From Dichetophora obliterata (lineage: Eukaryota > Arthropoda > Insecta > Diptera > Sciomyzidae): a stretch of 64,000 bases of DNA. Below are positions 10,511 to 21,605 of the stretch, piece after piece (position 1 is the first letter of the stretch; each line of letters opens with the position of its first letter). The stretch is from assembly GCA_963920525.1 (NCBI GenBank), contig OY986438.1:122488920-122552919 (forward strand). The letters are read 5' to 3'. Below the pieces are notes generated by a model, which ran no database searches, was not told the origin of the DNA, and saw nothing but the letters and a program-made list of their open reading frames with translations. Both the position numbers and the translations under genes were made by a program.

Positions 10511-11028
10511 GTGGTTTCATTAAAAGATGGGCAAAAGAATAATACTAAATTATTATATACCTCTCTCGTAAGGCCAATTCTTGAATATGCATCAGTTATA
10601 TGGAGCCCACAATATAATGTCTACATCGACGCCATAGAATCCGTTCAAAAACAGTTTTTACTTTTTGCTTTACGTCATAGTCGTTGGAACCCCAATATTA
10701 TGCTTTCATCCTATGAATACGCCTTAAGATTATTTTACTACCTTCCCTAAGAAGCAGAAGAATGATGCTTAATGTCATGTTTCTGTATAAATTACTTCGT
10801 GGCGGGATTAATTCGGAATATCTCATCTCAGCTCTAAATTTTAGCATTCCAAGGAGACGAACTAGACATTTTCTGTTTTTCAAGTTGAGTCAGTGCAATT
10901 CTAATTACGCTCTTCAGGAACCATTACGATGTATGTGCAGTGATTTCAATAATAACTTCAACATGATTAATTTTTCTGATTCAGTAGACGTCTTAAAACG
11001 GAAAATTATATTACATATAAATAATTAA
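10511..11028 (+). pseudogene. LINE C-terminal region, two frames
   Basis: 10511-10750 reads SLVRPILEYASVIWSPQYN and VQKQFLLFALRHSRW. 10762-11028 continues with LRGGINSEYLISALNFSIPR and ends LKRKIILHIN. These segments are the usual region after the reverse transcriptase palm in Jockey/CR1-type LINEs. A frameshift separates the two. The same region in a related family is seen on the minus strand at 32566-32973. Confidence 0.78.
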
Positions 11029-11035
11029 ATCAATT

Positions 11036-11795
11036 TAACTTCATCCTATTATACCTAACGCAGTTTTAAAACAATGTAATATCGGTAATTGAGATTGTTC
11101 TGTTTCTCCTTTTTGTCTCAATATTATGTTTTATAAGGTAAGCACCATCAAATATGAATCGTGTTTCAAAACTTGCTTTTTAATTATGCAATATTTTAAT
11201 TTTAAATCGAATTGTGACTTTCGTGCTCACTTGGCTTCCTGATTTGAAACTAGACTGAACTCACACTATCACCTGGATTGGTGTGCCAGAGTATATCTCT
11301 TTTCCACACAAGTTTTTGCCTGCGTTGGCCCAAATGCATATCCAACTAATAGGAATTTCGATTTGGTGGATATGAGATTTATCTCATTTCCACGTAGGTC
11401 CTTGGGTGCCTCAAACCAGTTAAAATGAGTATAGTGTTTTGGATTGCTTTTGAACTCAGGATTGTTATTTCGAGTGCCTTAAATTAATAATCACTTTTAT
11501 TTTAATTCGGTGTTTCTTATTTATATAGAACCAAATATACTTTAATACGCGTTTTATTTATATTCAATTTTTAAATTCCGCTGAAAAGCCAATTAATGTG
11601 CTTAATGTAAAATCTAAATTGCCAATAGGGGGTATGTTTTAGTACGTAGGTGCATTCTGTCTGTCCCGGCTGATCCGGGCAGGATCTAGAATGTAAATCG
11701 TGCATGCGTATAGGACGGGTATTCGTATATTTGGAAGATTTCATACCTCCGGGCGAATAAAACGAAAAACAAAAATTTTATAAATTAAATTATAT
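11036..11795. other. No recognisable feature
   Basis: Less AT-rich than its neighbours in places (for example GTCTGTCCCGGCTGATCCGG near 11660) but without a supported gene, terminal repeat or RNA. Confidence 0.35.
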
Positions 11796-12360
11796 TTACT
11801 AGAGTTTGAACCCATAATATCAATACATAGTTGAAAATTACAAAAATGGCAGATATGTGAATATTTAGTAGCGTTTTTCGACATATTGCGCTCTTTAAAG
11901 ACCTCTAAAAGACCGCCAAAATTATCTGAAGTTAGGCTTAGGATCCAATAAATTATATCTACTTTAACAAAAAAACCCAAATCAATTTATTGAGTAGTTC
12001 TTAAGATATCGTGGAGGCCAGTTTGTAAGACATGATTTTTCAGAAAACGCGTTTTCAGATTTGGTTAACGACATTTTCGTGTACGTTTATGAAAATATTA
12101 GTTCCTTTCGTATATGATTACGTTTTATGCAATCGTTATCGGCCAAAAAATAAAATCGAGTTTTTTGGTCGAGCGTCATGAGAACCTACCCTTTATGAGG
12201 TGTCTATTCAGGAAAGTAGCTGAAGAAAAGGCTTAAAATGGCATTTTGTTATTTTTTGCAATAATAACAATCAATACACAATGAAAGAATTCTCAATTTT
12301 GATCATTTGACAAAAAATTTATGAGCAAAAAACTACCTCTTTCTTAAACTTTACTCGAGA
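11796..12360 (+). repeat. Dispersed repeat block B, copy 1
   Basis: Diverged match in the same orientation to 19180-19780. Shared landmarks are CAAAAATG-CGG/CAG-ATGTGA, TTTAGTAGCGTTTTTC, GGATCCAATAAAT, TTGAGTAGTTCTTNAGATATC, TTTTTTGGTCGAGC and CAATGAAAGAATTCTCAATTT. In copy 2, blocks A, B and C are contiguous; here B sits directly against the AAATA array. It is probably an old transposable element fragment of unknown class. Confidence 0.6.
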
Positions 12361-12373
12361 AAGATAATATATT

Positions 12374-15300
12374 AATAATAAAATAAAATAAAATAAAATA
12401 AAATAAAATAAAATAAAATAAAATAAAATAAAATAAAATAAAATAAAATAAAATAAAATAAAATAAAATAAAATAAAATAAAATAAAATAAAATAAAATA
12501 AAATAAAATAAAATAAAATAAAATAAAATAAAATAAAATAAAATAAAATAAAATAAAATAAAATAAAATAAAATAAAATAAAATAAAATAAAATAAAATA
12601 AAATAAAATAAAATAAAATAAAATAAAATAAAATAAAATAAAATAAAATAAAATAAAATAAAATAAAATAAAATAAAATAAAATAAAATAAAATAAAATA
12701 AAATAAAATAAAATAAAATAAAATAAAATAAAATAAAATAAAATAAAATAAAATAAAATAAAATAAAATAAAATAAAATAAAATAAAATAAAATAAAATA
12801 AAATAAAATAAAATAAAATAAAATAAAATAAAATAAAATAAAATAAAATAAAATAAAATAAAATAAAATAAAATAAAATAAAATAAAATAAAATAAAATA
12901 AAATAAAATAAAATAAAATAAAATAAAATAAAATAAAATAAAATAAAATAAAATAAAATAAAATAAAATAAAATAAAATAAAATAAAATAAAATAAAATA
13001 AAATAAAATAAAATAAAATAAAATAAAATAAAATAAAATAAAATAAAATAAAATAAAATAAAATAAAATAAAATAAAATAAAATAAAATAAAATAAAATA
13101 AAATAAAATAAAATAAAATAAAATAAAATAAAATAAAATAAAATAAAATAAAATAAAATAAAATAAAATAAAATAAAATAAAATAAAATAAAATAAAATA
13201 AAATAAAATAAAATAAAATAAAATAAAATAAAATAAAATAAAATAAAATAAAATAAAATAAAATAAAATAAAATAAAATAAAATAAAATAAAATAAAATA
13301 AAATAAAATAAAATAAAATAAAATAAAATAAAATAAAATAAAATAAAATAAAATAAAATAAAATAAAATAAAATAAAATAAAATAAAATAAAATAAAATA
13401 AAATAAAATAAAATAAAATAAAATAAAATAAAATAAAATAAAATAAAATAAAATAAAATAAAATAAAATAAAATAAAATAAAATAAAATAAAATAAAATA
13501 AAATAAAATAAAATAAAATAAAATAAAATAAAATAAAATAAAATAAAATAAAATAAAATAAAATAAAATAAAATAAAATAAAATAAAATAAAATAAAATA
13601 AAATAAAATAAAATAAAATAAAATAAAATAAAATAAAATAAAATAAAATAAAATAAAATAAAATAAAATAAAATAAAATAAAATAAAATAAAATAAAATA
13701 AAATAAAATAAAATAAAATAAAATAAAATAAAATAAAATAAAATAAAATAAAATAAAATAAAATAAAATAAAATAAAATAAAATAAAATAAAATAAAATA
13801 AAATAAAATAAAATAAAATAAAATAAAATAAAATAAAATAAAATAAAATAAAATAAAATAAAATAAAATAAAATAAAATAAAATAAAATAAAATAAAATA
13901 AAATAAAATAAAATAAAATAAAATAAAATAAAATAAAATAAAATAAAATAAAATAAAATAAAATAAAATAAAATAAAATAAAATAAAATAAAATAAAATA
14001 AAATAAAATAAAATAAAATAAAATAAAATAAAATAAAATAAAATAAAATAAAATAAAATAAAATAAAATAAAATAAAATAAAATAAAATAAAATAAAATA
14101 AAATAAAATAAAATAAAATAAAATAAAATAAAATAAAATAAAATAAAATAAAATAAAATAAAATAAAATAAAATAAAATAAAATAAAATAAAATAAAATA
14201 AAATAAAATAAAATAAAATAAAATAAAATAAAATAAAATAAAATAAAATAAAATAAAATAAAATAAAATAAAATAAAATAAAATAAAATAAAATAAAATA
14301 AAATAAAATAAAATAAAATAAAATAAAATAAAATAAAATAAAATAAAATAAAATAAAATAAAATAAAATAAAATAAAATAAAATAAAATAAAATAAAATA
14401 AAATAAAATAAAATAAAATAAAATAAAATAAAATAAAATAAAATAAAATAAAATAAAATAAAATAAAATAAAATAAAATAAAATAAAATAAAATAAAATA
14501 AAATAAAATAAAATAAAATAAAATAAAATAAAATAAAATAAAATAAAATAAAATAAAATAAAATAAAATAAAATAAAATAAAATAAAATAAAATAAAATA
14601 AAATAAAATAAAATAAAATAAAATAAAATAAAATAAAATAAAATAAAATAAAATAAAATAAAATAAAATAAAATAAAATAAAATAAAATAAAATAAAATA
14701 AAATAAAATAAAATAAAATAAAATAAAATAAAATAAAATAAAATAAAATAAAATAAAATAAAATAAAATAAAATAAAATAAAATAAAATAAAATAAAATA
14801 AAATAAAATAAAATAAAATAAAATAAAATAAAATAAAATAAAATAAAATAAAATAAAATAAAATAAAATAAAATAAAATAAAATAAAATAAAATAAAATA
14901 AAATAAAATAAAATAAAATAAAATAAAATAAAATAAAATAAAATAAAATAAAATAAAATAAAATAAAATAAAATAAAATAAAATAAAATAAAATAAAATA
15001 AAATAAAATAAAATAAAATAAAATAAAATAAAATAAAATAAAATAAAATAAAATAAAATAAAATAAAATAAAATAAAATAAAATAAAATAAAATAAAATA
15101 AAATAAAATAAAATAAAATAAAATAAAATAAAATAAAATAAAATAAAATAAAATAAAATAAAATAAAATAAAATAAAATAAAATAAAATAAAATAAAATA
15201 AAATAAAATAAAATAAAATAAAATAAAATAAAATAAAATAAAATAAAATAAAATAAAATAAAATAAAATAAAATAAAATAAAATAAAATAAAATAAAATA

Positions 15301-17681
15301 AAATAAAATAAAATAAAATAAAATAAAATAAAATAAAATAAAATAAAATAAAATAAAATAAAATAAAATAAAATAAAATAAAATAAAATAAAATAAAATA
15401 AAATAAAATAAAATAAAATAAAATAAAATAAAATAAAATAAAATAAAATAAAATAAAATAAAATAAAATAAAATAAAATAAAATAAAATAAAATAAAATA
15501 AAATAAAATAAAATAAAATAAAATAAAATAAAATAAAATAAAATAAAATAAAATAAAATAAAATAAAATAAAATAAAATAAAATAAAATAAAATAAAATA
15601 AAATAAAATAAAATAAAATAAAATAAAATAAAATAAAATAAAATAAAATAAAATAAAATAAAATAAAATAAAATAAAATAAAATAAAATAAAATAAAATA
15701 AAATAAAATAAAATAAAATAAAATAAAATAAAATAAAATAAAATAAAATAAAATAAAATAAAATAAAATAAAATAAAATAAAATAAAATAAAATAAAATA
15801 AAATAAAATAAAATAAAATAAAATAAAATAAAATAAAATAAAATAAAATAAAATAAAATAAAATAAAATAAAATAAAATAAAATAAAATAAAATAAAATA
15901 AAATAAAATAAAATAAAATAAAATAAAATAAAATAAAATAAAATAAAATAAAATAAAATAAAATAAAATAAAATAAAATAAAATAAAATAAAATAAAATA
16001 AAATAAAATAAAATAAAATAAAATAAAATAAAATAAAATAAAATAAAATAAAATAAAATAAAATAAAATAAAATAAAATAAAATAAAATAAAATAAAATA
16101 AAATAAAATAAAATAAAATAAAATAAAATAAAATAAAATAAAATAAAATAAAATAAAATAAAATAAAATAAAATAAAATAAAATAAAATAAAATAAAATA
16201 AAATAAAATAAAATAAAATAAAATAAAATAAAATAAAATAAAATAAAATAAAATAAAATAAAATAAAATAAAATAAAATAAAATAAAATAAAATAAAATA
16301 AAATAAAATAAAATAAAATAAAATAAAATAAAATAAAATAAAATAAAATAAAATAAAATAAAATAAAATAAAATAAAATAAAATAAAATAAAATAAAATA
16401 AAATAAAATAAAATAAAATAAAATAAAATAAAATAAAATAAAATAAAATAAAATAAAATAAAATAAAATAAAATAAAATAAAATAAAATAAAATAAAATA
16501 AAATAAAATAAAATAAAATAAAATAAAATAAAATAAAATAAAATAAAATAAAATAAAATAAAATAAAATAAAATAAAATAAAATAAAATAAAATAAAATA
16601 AAATAAAATAAAATAAAATAAAATAAAATAAAATAAAATAAAATAAAATAAAATAAAATAAAATAAAATAAAATAAAATAAAATAAAATAAAATAAAATA
16701 AAATAAAATAAAATAAAATAAAATAAAATAAAATAAAATAAAATAAAATAAAATAAAATAAAATAAAATAAAATAAAATAAAATAAAATAAAATAAAATA
16801 AAATAAAATAAAATAAAATAAAATAAAATAAAATAAAATAAAATAAAATAAAATAAAATAAAATAAAATAAAATAAAATAAAATAAAATAAAATAAAATA
16901 AAATAAAATAAAATAAAATAAAATAAAATAAAATAAAATAAAATAAAATAAAATAAAATAAAATAAAATAAAATAAAATAAAATAAAATAAAATAAAATA
17001 AAATAAAATAAAATAAAATAAAATAAAATAAAATAAAATAAAATAAAATAAAATAAAATAAAATAAAATAAAATAAAATAAAATAAAATAAAATAAAATA
17101 AAATAAAATAAAATAAAATAAAATAAAATAAAATAAAATAAAATAAAATAAAATAAAATAAAATAAAATAAAATAAAATAAAATAAAATAAAATAAAATA
17201 AAATAAAATAAAATAAAATAAAATAAAATAAAATAAAATAAAATAAAATAAAATAAAATAAAATAAAATAAAATAAAATAAAATAAAATAAAATAAAATA
17301 AAATAAAATAAAATAAAATAAAATAAAATAAAATAAAATAAAATAAAATAAAATAAAATAAAATAAAATAAAATAAAATAAAATAAAATAAAATAAAATA
17401 AAATAAAATAAAATAAAATAAAATAAAATAAAATAAAATAAAATAAAATAAAATAAAATAAAATAAAATAAAATAAAATAAAATAAAATAAAATAAAATA
17501 AAATAAAATAAAATAAAATAAAATAAAATAAAATAAAATAAAATAAAATAAAATAAAATAAAATAAAATAAAATAAAATAAAATAAAATAAAATAAAATA
17601 AAATAAAATAAAATAAAATAAAATAAAATAAAATAAAATAAAATAAAATAAAATAAAATAAAATAAAATAAAATAAAATAA
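12374..17681. repeat. 5.3-kb AAATA pentanucleotide array
   Basis: About 1060 head-to-tail copies of AAATA (TATTT on the other strand) with no variant unit visible between 12380 and 17681. The left border has two slightly shorter units (ATTAATAATAAAATA) and the right border ends ATAATATAACATA. Because TATTT has no stop in any minus-strand frame, the array produces giant false reading frames of repeated ILFYF. Such perfect length points to recent expansion of a microsatellite, or to an assembly that has smoothed or mis-sized the array. Confidence 0.97.
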
Positions 17682-18133
17682 TATAACATAAATAAATTGA
17701 TATATGTAAATATTTATGCCACATATGAAAATAGCAATAATATAATAAATTTTTCATGAACATGCATCATATTCTTCATTTAAATTTCATATCGGTATGA
17801 ATACATTTTTGTAATTAAAAGTAATCTTCATAGAAAATCCTTGCTACATAAGAATTAACAAATGTTAACTAAATGTAATATATCGCATATTTAAAATTGT
17901 TTGCTAAAATGTTATTTTTTAGTTGTAGGAGCACTCTTGTGGAATTTTACTAGCTTATTATTACTTGTGAAGAGGTACATTTCCGTGTTCAGAAAAAAGC
18001 TTTAATTGAAATTAAACACTATGTCATCGATGTCTCTTTGAATGGCAAGCAATCTGACAATTATTTACAATCATGTATTTTTTAGCACTCATTAAATCAT
18101 TTAACTATGTGCTATTTTAAAAACAATTAAAAT

Positions 18134-18140
18134 TTTATAA
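18134..18140 (+). promoter_or_regulatory. Possible TATA box of DUF1091 gene 2
   Basis: TTTATAA 72 bp before the ATG at 18212, in the same place as in copy 1. The following GAGCACCCCAAATTA is also conserved. Confidence 0.3.
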
Positions 18141-18211
18141 TTGAGCACCCCAAATTATTCCGAATGGCTTAATTTTATTTCTCAATGTAAAAATAATTTC
18201 ACTTTGCAACA

Positions 18212-19011
18212 ATGTGTACAAAGTTAAAGTCGACTGAAACATTTGTTTTAAAATGGCTTGTAGCTTTTTTGATAGTAATATTATTACAAAAATCTTGCAA
18301 CTGTAACAGACAGACGGTAAGAAGAAATACACATTTTAAAAGAATTATAAAAACTTTATTTTCACAAGTAATATTTTCTTTTTCGTAAAATATTTTTGAA
18401 GTTCTTTCCGATACCAAAAAGTAATTATATTCAAATGACATCAATACGTTGCCTTGCAATAGATCCAATGTATCTACAAATAACCAAATGTATTTTAAAG
18501 GCACACAATCGCACCGATAAATATGTCATTGTCCGTGGTATATTTTTAAAAACTTTTGTGAGACCTTTTTTGGTAGGTATTATTTCAAATACATAAATAT
18601 TGCTTACACCAGTTTCCTTTCTAACGTAAAGGTATATTTTCGTATTATGAAGAGAGCTACTGGCGGTTACAAGCCATTTGGAATTGATGTCACTCTTGAT
18701 TTATGTGATTATATGGAAGGCAAGAGGAACAAAATTTTTGATTGGTTTTTCAAAATGGTATTCTTACACTCGAGTATCAATCATACGTGTCCTTATTTTG
18801 TAATGTTATTAAACCCTTAACTGATGTAACTCAATTGTGAATAATCCAATTTTTTCACCAGGGTGATGTAATATTTAATGTTCCAGTCAAACAAGTGAAA
18901 TTTCCATCAGTTTTTCCGGATGGCGACTATCTTTTCGTACTCGAATTTGGTACTTTAGGCAAAAATCGTGGAGGTGCTCAATCTTTCATAACAATAAAGG
19001 AAGTATATTAA
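18212..19011 (+). CDS. DUF1091 family secreted protein, paralog 2 (4 exons)
   Basis: The exons are 18212-18316, 18402-18572, 18632-18799 and 18862-19011, 197 residues in all, with three phase-0 introns of 85, 59 and 62 bp as in paralog 1. The signal peptide reads MCTKLKSTETFVLKWLVAFL and onwards. Family landmarks IRCLAIDPMY, TKCILKAHNRT, GGYKPFGIDVTLDLCDYM, INHTCPY and FPDGDYLFVLEF are all kept. By eye there are about 29 replacements in 196 aligned positions (about 85% identity), clustered in the signal peptide, around exon 2 residues 43-48, and at the C-terminus, which gains one residue (KEVY). Frame, splice sites and cysteines are intact, so both copies are probably functional. The likely role is that of paralog 1: a small extracellular, possibly lipid-binding protein. 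Confidence 0.88.
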
Positions 19012-19055
19012 TATAGTTTGTTTGAAAATAATCATGTAACTGTATTCTGTATTCT

Positions 19056-19061
19056 AATAAA
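19056..19061 (+). terminator. Polyadenylation signal of DUF1091 gene 2
   Basis: AATAAA 45 bp after the stop at 19009-19011, in the same context as copy 1. Confidence 0.65.
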
Positions 19062-19179
19062 ATGTCGTGTCACGTTAGTACTACATTCAAAGATTTTTCT
19101 AAACAAAAACGTTCACACAGCATGGACTAGTTTAAAATTGACATCCAACGGCACGTCCAAATTATATTATGTTTACGGG

Positions 19180-19780
19180 AGCTTGAGCCTATTATATCAA
19201 TAAAAAGTTAAAAATTACAAAAATGTCGGTCATGTGAGTTTTTAGTAGCGTTTTTCACATTTTTCGCTCTTTAAAGTGCTCTTAAAAAAATCGGCATATA
19301 TAAGCTGAATTTGGGCTATGGATCCAATAAATAGTATCTACTTTTAAAACAGGAAACCCCAAATTAATATATTGAGTAGTTCTTGAGATATCTTGAAGGC
19401 ATGTTTTTAAAACATGATTTTTCAGAAAATGCGTTTTAAGATTTGGTTAACAACTTTTTCGATTGCGTTTATGAAAATATGATTTTTTTCTTTGTATATA
19501 TTAACTTTTTATGTAATCGTTTTTGGCCAAACCGCTTTGGGAACTTATGGTAGACATCATAAGCTATCGAAAAATAAAAAAACTCAATTTTTTGGTCGAG
19601 CTTCATGAAAACCTGCCCCCTTTATGAGGTATCTTTTCAGGAATGAAGCTGAAGAAAAGACATGAAATGACATCCTGTTAATATGTTAAAAAAAATACGA
19701 AAAAGTAACCCTGAAACAATTTTTTACAACAAAGTTTTTCAATAGACAATGAAAGAATTCTCAATTTGGATTATTTGAAT
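19180..19780 (+). repeat. Dispersed repeat block B, copy 2
   Basis: Partner of 11796-12360. It contains about 40 bases absent from copy 1 (ACCGCTTTGGGAACTTATGG and following, 19530-19570). Confidence 0.6.
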
Positions 19781-19799
19781 TATAAAATTATAATCAAGT

Positions 19800-20300
19800 T
19801 TTCTTTTCAACAACACTTGTCGAAATAACTTCATAATTACAATTTTAAATAAACGCACTTGATTTAATTATTAAGTAATTTTTAGTTCTTAAAAATAAAC
19901 TTTTCTCGAAGTAACGTTTTATTTGTATCTAAAAATCGATGATTTGAAATCCTTGAAAAAATATAGTTTTTTTAAATGCAGAATAAACTTTATAACTACG
20001 AACATTTTAGGTTACCAACTTAAAATTTGTTAAAAAGCTTGACTTTAAAGATTAAGGACTCCGGCGAATAGTTACAATTTGTAAAAAAATTACTGTTTAT
20101 ACTGTTTATTAGCAAATTCGACCAATTTGCGAGAAACTATCGTATGTGGTACATTTTTTAAATTGATTTTTTTATGCAAATTTGTTTTACACACCACAAC
20201 GCATCAACTGGTAAAATATTGTAGCTGAAATCCTTATATTTAATTAGTTAACTATCTACGGACATGTCAAATATGGTTTTTATATTGCACGCTTAAGCAC
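19800..20300 (+). repeat. Dispersed repeat block C, copy 2
   Basis: Partner of 7590-8110 and, at its left edge (TTTTCAACAACACTTGTCG), of 3441-3470. It lacks the foldback insertion, but the exact insertion point is not preserved cleanly here. Confidence 0.6.
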
Positions 20301-20444
20301 ATAAAAGTCGGAAAAACGCTCCCTGGTAAAATTTGAAAAGATAAAATCCTAAAAATGATCCTTTGACTATGGGAAACAAAATGTAAAACTTTTTAAAACA
20401 ATTTAAAGAAAAGGTACTTTTCTCTTTCGGTCTATGTTGATACG

Positions 20445-20592
20445 ATTGTGCATATGGTAGTGGAAGTGGTAGAGCGATAGCTTTTCAGCCAGGGGTTTCG
20501 GGTTTGATTACCGCAGAAGCCATGGTCCTTCGCTTCGGAATTTCTAAATATTTTACTGAATTCAATCAATCAATCAAAATCAATCAATATAG
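20445..20592 (+). mobile_element. Possible tRNA-derived SINE
   Basis: An A-box-like TAGTGGAAGTG with GGTAGAGCG (20458-20476) is followed 30-35 bases later by a B-box-like GGGTTTGATTACC (20507). It then leads into a non-tRNA body and a simple (TCAA)n tail, CAATCAATCAATC (20565-20577) and CAATCAATATAG. A tRNA-related head, short body and short-unit tail is SINE architecture. With one copy only, target duplications and family identity cannot be shown. Confidence 0.45.
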
Positions 20593-20599
20593 ATGATCG

Positions 20600-21013
20600 A
20601 AATGTTAAAAATACAGGTTGTATTCATTTCTATGACGATAATTAAAAATTCTGAATAATAAGATATAATTTAAAATAATATTAAGCGAATAATTAAATGC
20701 TTTTCGATGGGATGATTAAATCTTAGCTTTTGAAAAATGTATAAATTACAATAGTTAATTTCGCCTGACATAAAAGCGAAAAATTAAGGGTAAAAATGTT
20801 TACAAGAAGAAAGAAGACTTTTTCAATAAAAAATAAAATATACTTAAAAAAATTTGAAGAGAAATAATACATTAAAAACAATTAAATAAAAATTAAAATT
20901 TAAAAACTTAACCTGGTTTGTTGAAAAACTACATTGATATATATAAATATTTATCTAATAATTCTAACATTTCCGGGTACTAATTTTTAACTCTCCTTGA
21001 GTTCTGAAATGCC
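20600..21013. other. No recognisable feature
   Basis: AT-rich sequence without supported genes or repeats. Confidence 0.35.
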
Positions 21014-21480
21014 TTAAGGATGAAATTCTCTGCACTGATGATACGGCCAATGAATTGACGAGATCCTCGTTTTGTCGTTTTTGAGAAATCTTGCAGGTCT
21101 CAACAGAATCTTAAGTATACAGAATGCTTTATAGTTCCTATTTTTGGATTTATGTGCTTCTTTGGACAATCCTTCAATCGGTAACGGCTGAAATTCTATA
21201 ATGTCTTTAACATGCGCTAAGACTTTATGCAGTGTAGGTGTGGGCTTTTCGTCAGGACATTTTTTCTGCGTCAAATCGGCTTATTCTGTTGCATATATTT
21301 CGTACTTTTATGCTTTAATGTTTTCCCTTCAGTTCAAGACATTGAGGATGACTTTAAATCTTTTGATGATCTCTCCATCAACACCTGTTATCTCAGAATT
21401 ATGTCATTTCATCGGTGAGCGTTACAGAGACATAATTGCTAACTTTTTCGTGCCTCATTTGGATTTACTGCGAAGAGTGT
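21014..21480 (-). pseudogene. Relic of a multi-copy insect transposase-like protein
   Basis: The minus-strand frame reads CPDEKPTPTLHKVLAHVKDI, then PLPIEGLSKEAHKSKNRNYK. Further upstream in a shifted frame (about 21350-21400) it reads ITGVDGEIIKRFKVILNVL. This is the same family as the split relic at 40307-40660 plus 49039-49440 (SSFHKILIHRADIVRTCRLP, then VGMLAEEVLECRNKDYENYR). I know this pattern (P.T.HK.L.H...I.....LPIG.LSEEA.E.RNKD.K..R) only from highly repeated, unnamed insect and cnidarian proteins that behave like transposon products. It is frameshifted and cannot be functional. Confidence 0.6.
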
Positions 21481-21605
21481 ATAAGAACTGGACCTAGAGA
21501 TTACGCAATGTACGCACCAGCCGCAGCGGTCCGATGCCAAAACTCATATTCAAGCAATAATATCTTTAAAATAAGTTCACTTCATGGTATTAAAAGAGAT
21601 TTTTC

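Larger units (their letters stand above)
8340..11035 (+). mobile_element. Decayed Jockey/CR1-group LINE, 5'-truncated
   Basis: A non-LTR retrotransposon with endonuclease, linker, reverse transcriptase and C-terminal region in order but broken into at least five frames. The endonuclease starts part way in (FRKDRHDKIGGEVLIA, 8361) and includes CYIPPKCD and LGDFNL (about 8625). The linker has YSFVNSKHKAPSFP (about 9345). The reverse transcriptase and tail are listed separately. There is no RNase H domain and no clear 3' tail; homology ends near the stop at 11026-11028. The left neighbour is repeat block C. Confidence 0.85.
17951..19142 (+). repeat. Duplicated gene-sized unit, copy 2
   Basis: Direct-orientation partner of 1541-2654. 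Both flanks of the gene match. This copy has an extra segment at 17980-18060 between the TTACTTGTGAAGAGGTAC landmark and the CATTAAA-CATTTAA-TATGTGCTA stretch. Downstream it runs into blocks B and C. Confidence 0.85.

Noticed and set aside
12319..17763. Reading frames of about 1800 residues made of repeated ILFYF on the minus strand
   Set aside because: They are pure translation of the AAATA array; a lead-in of a few residues and no other sequence complexity.
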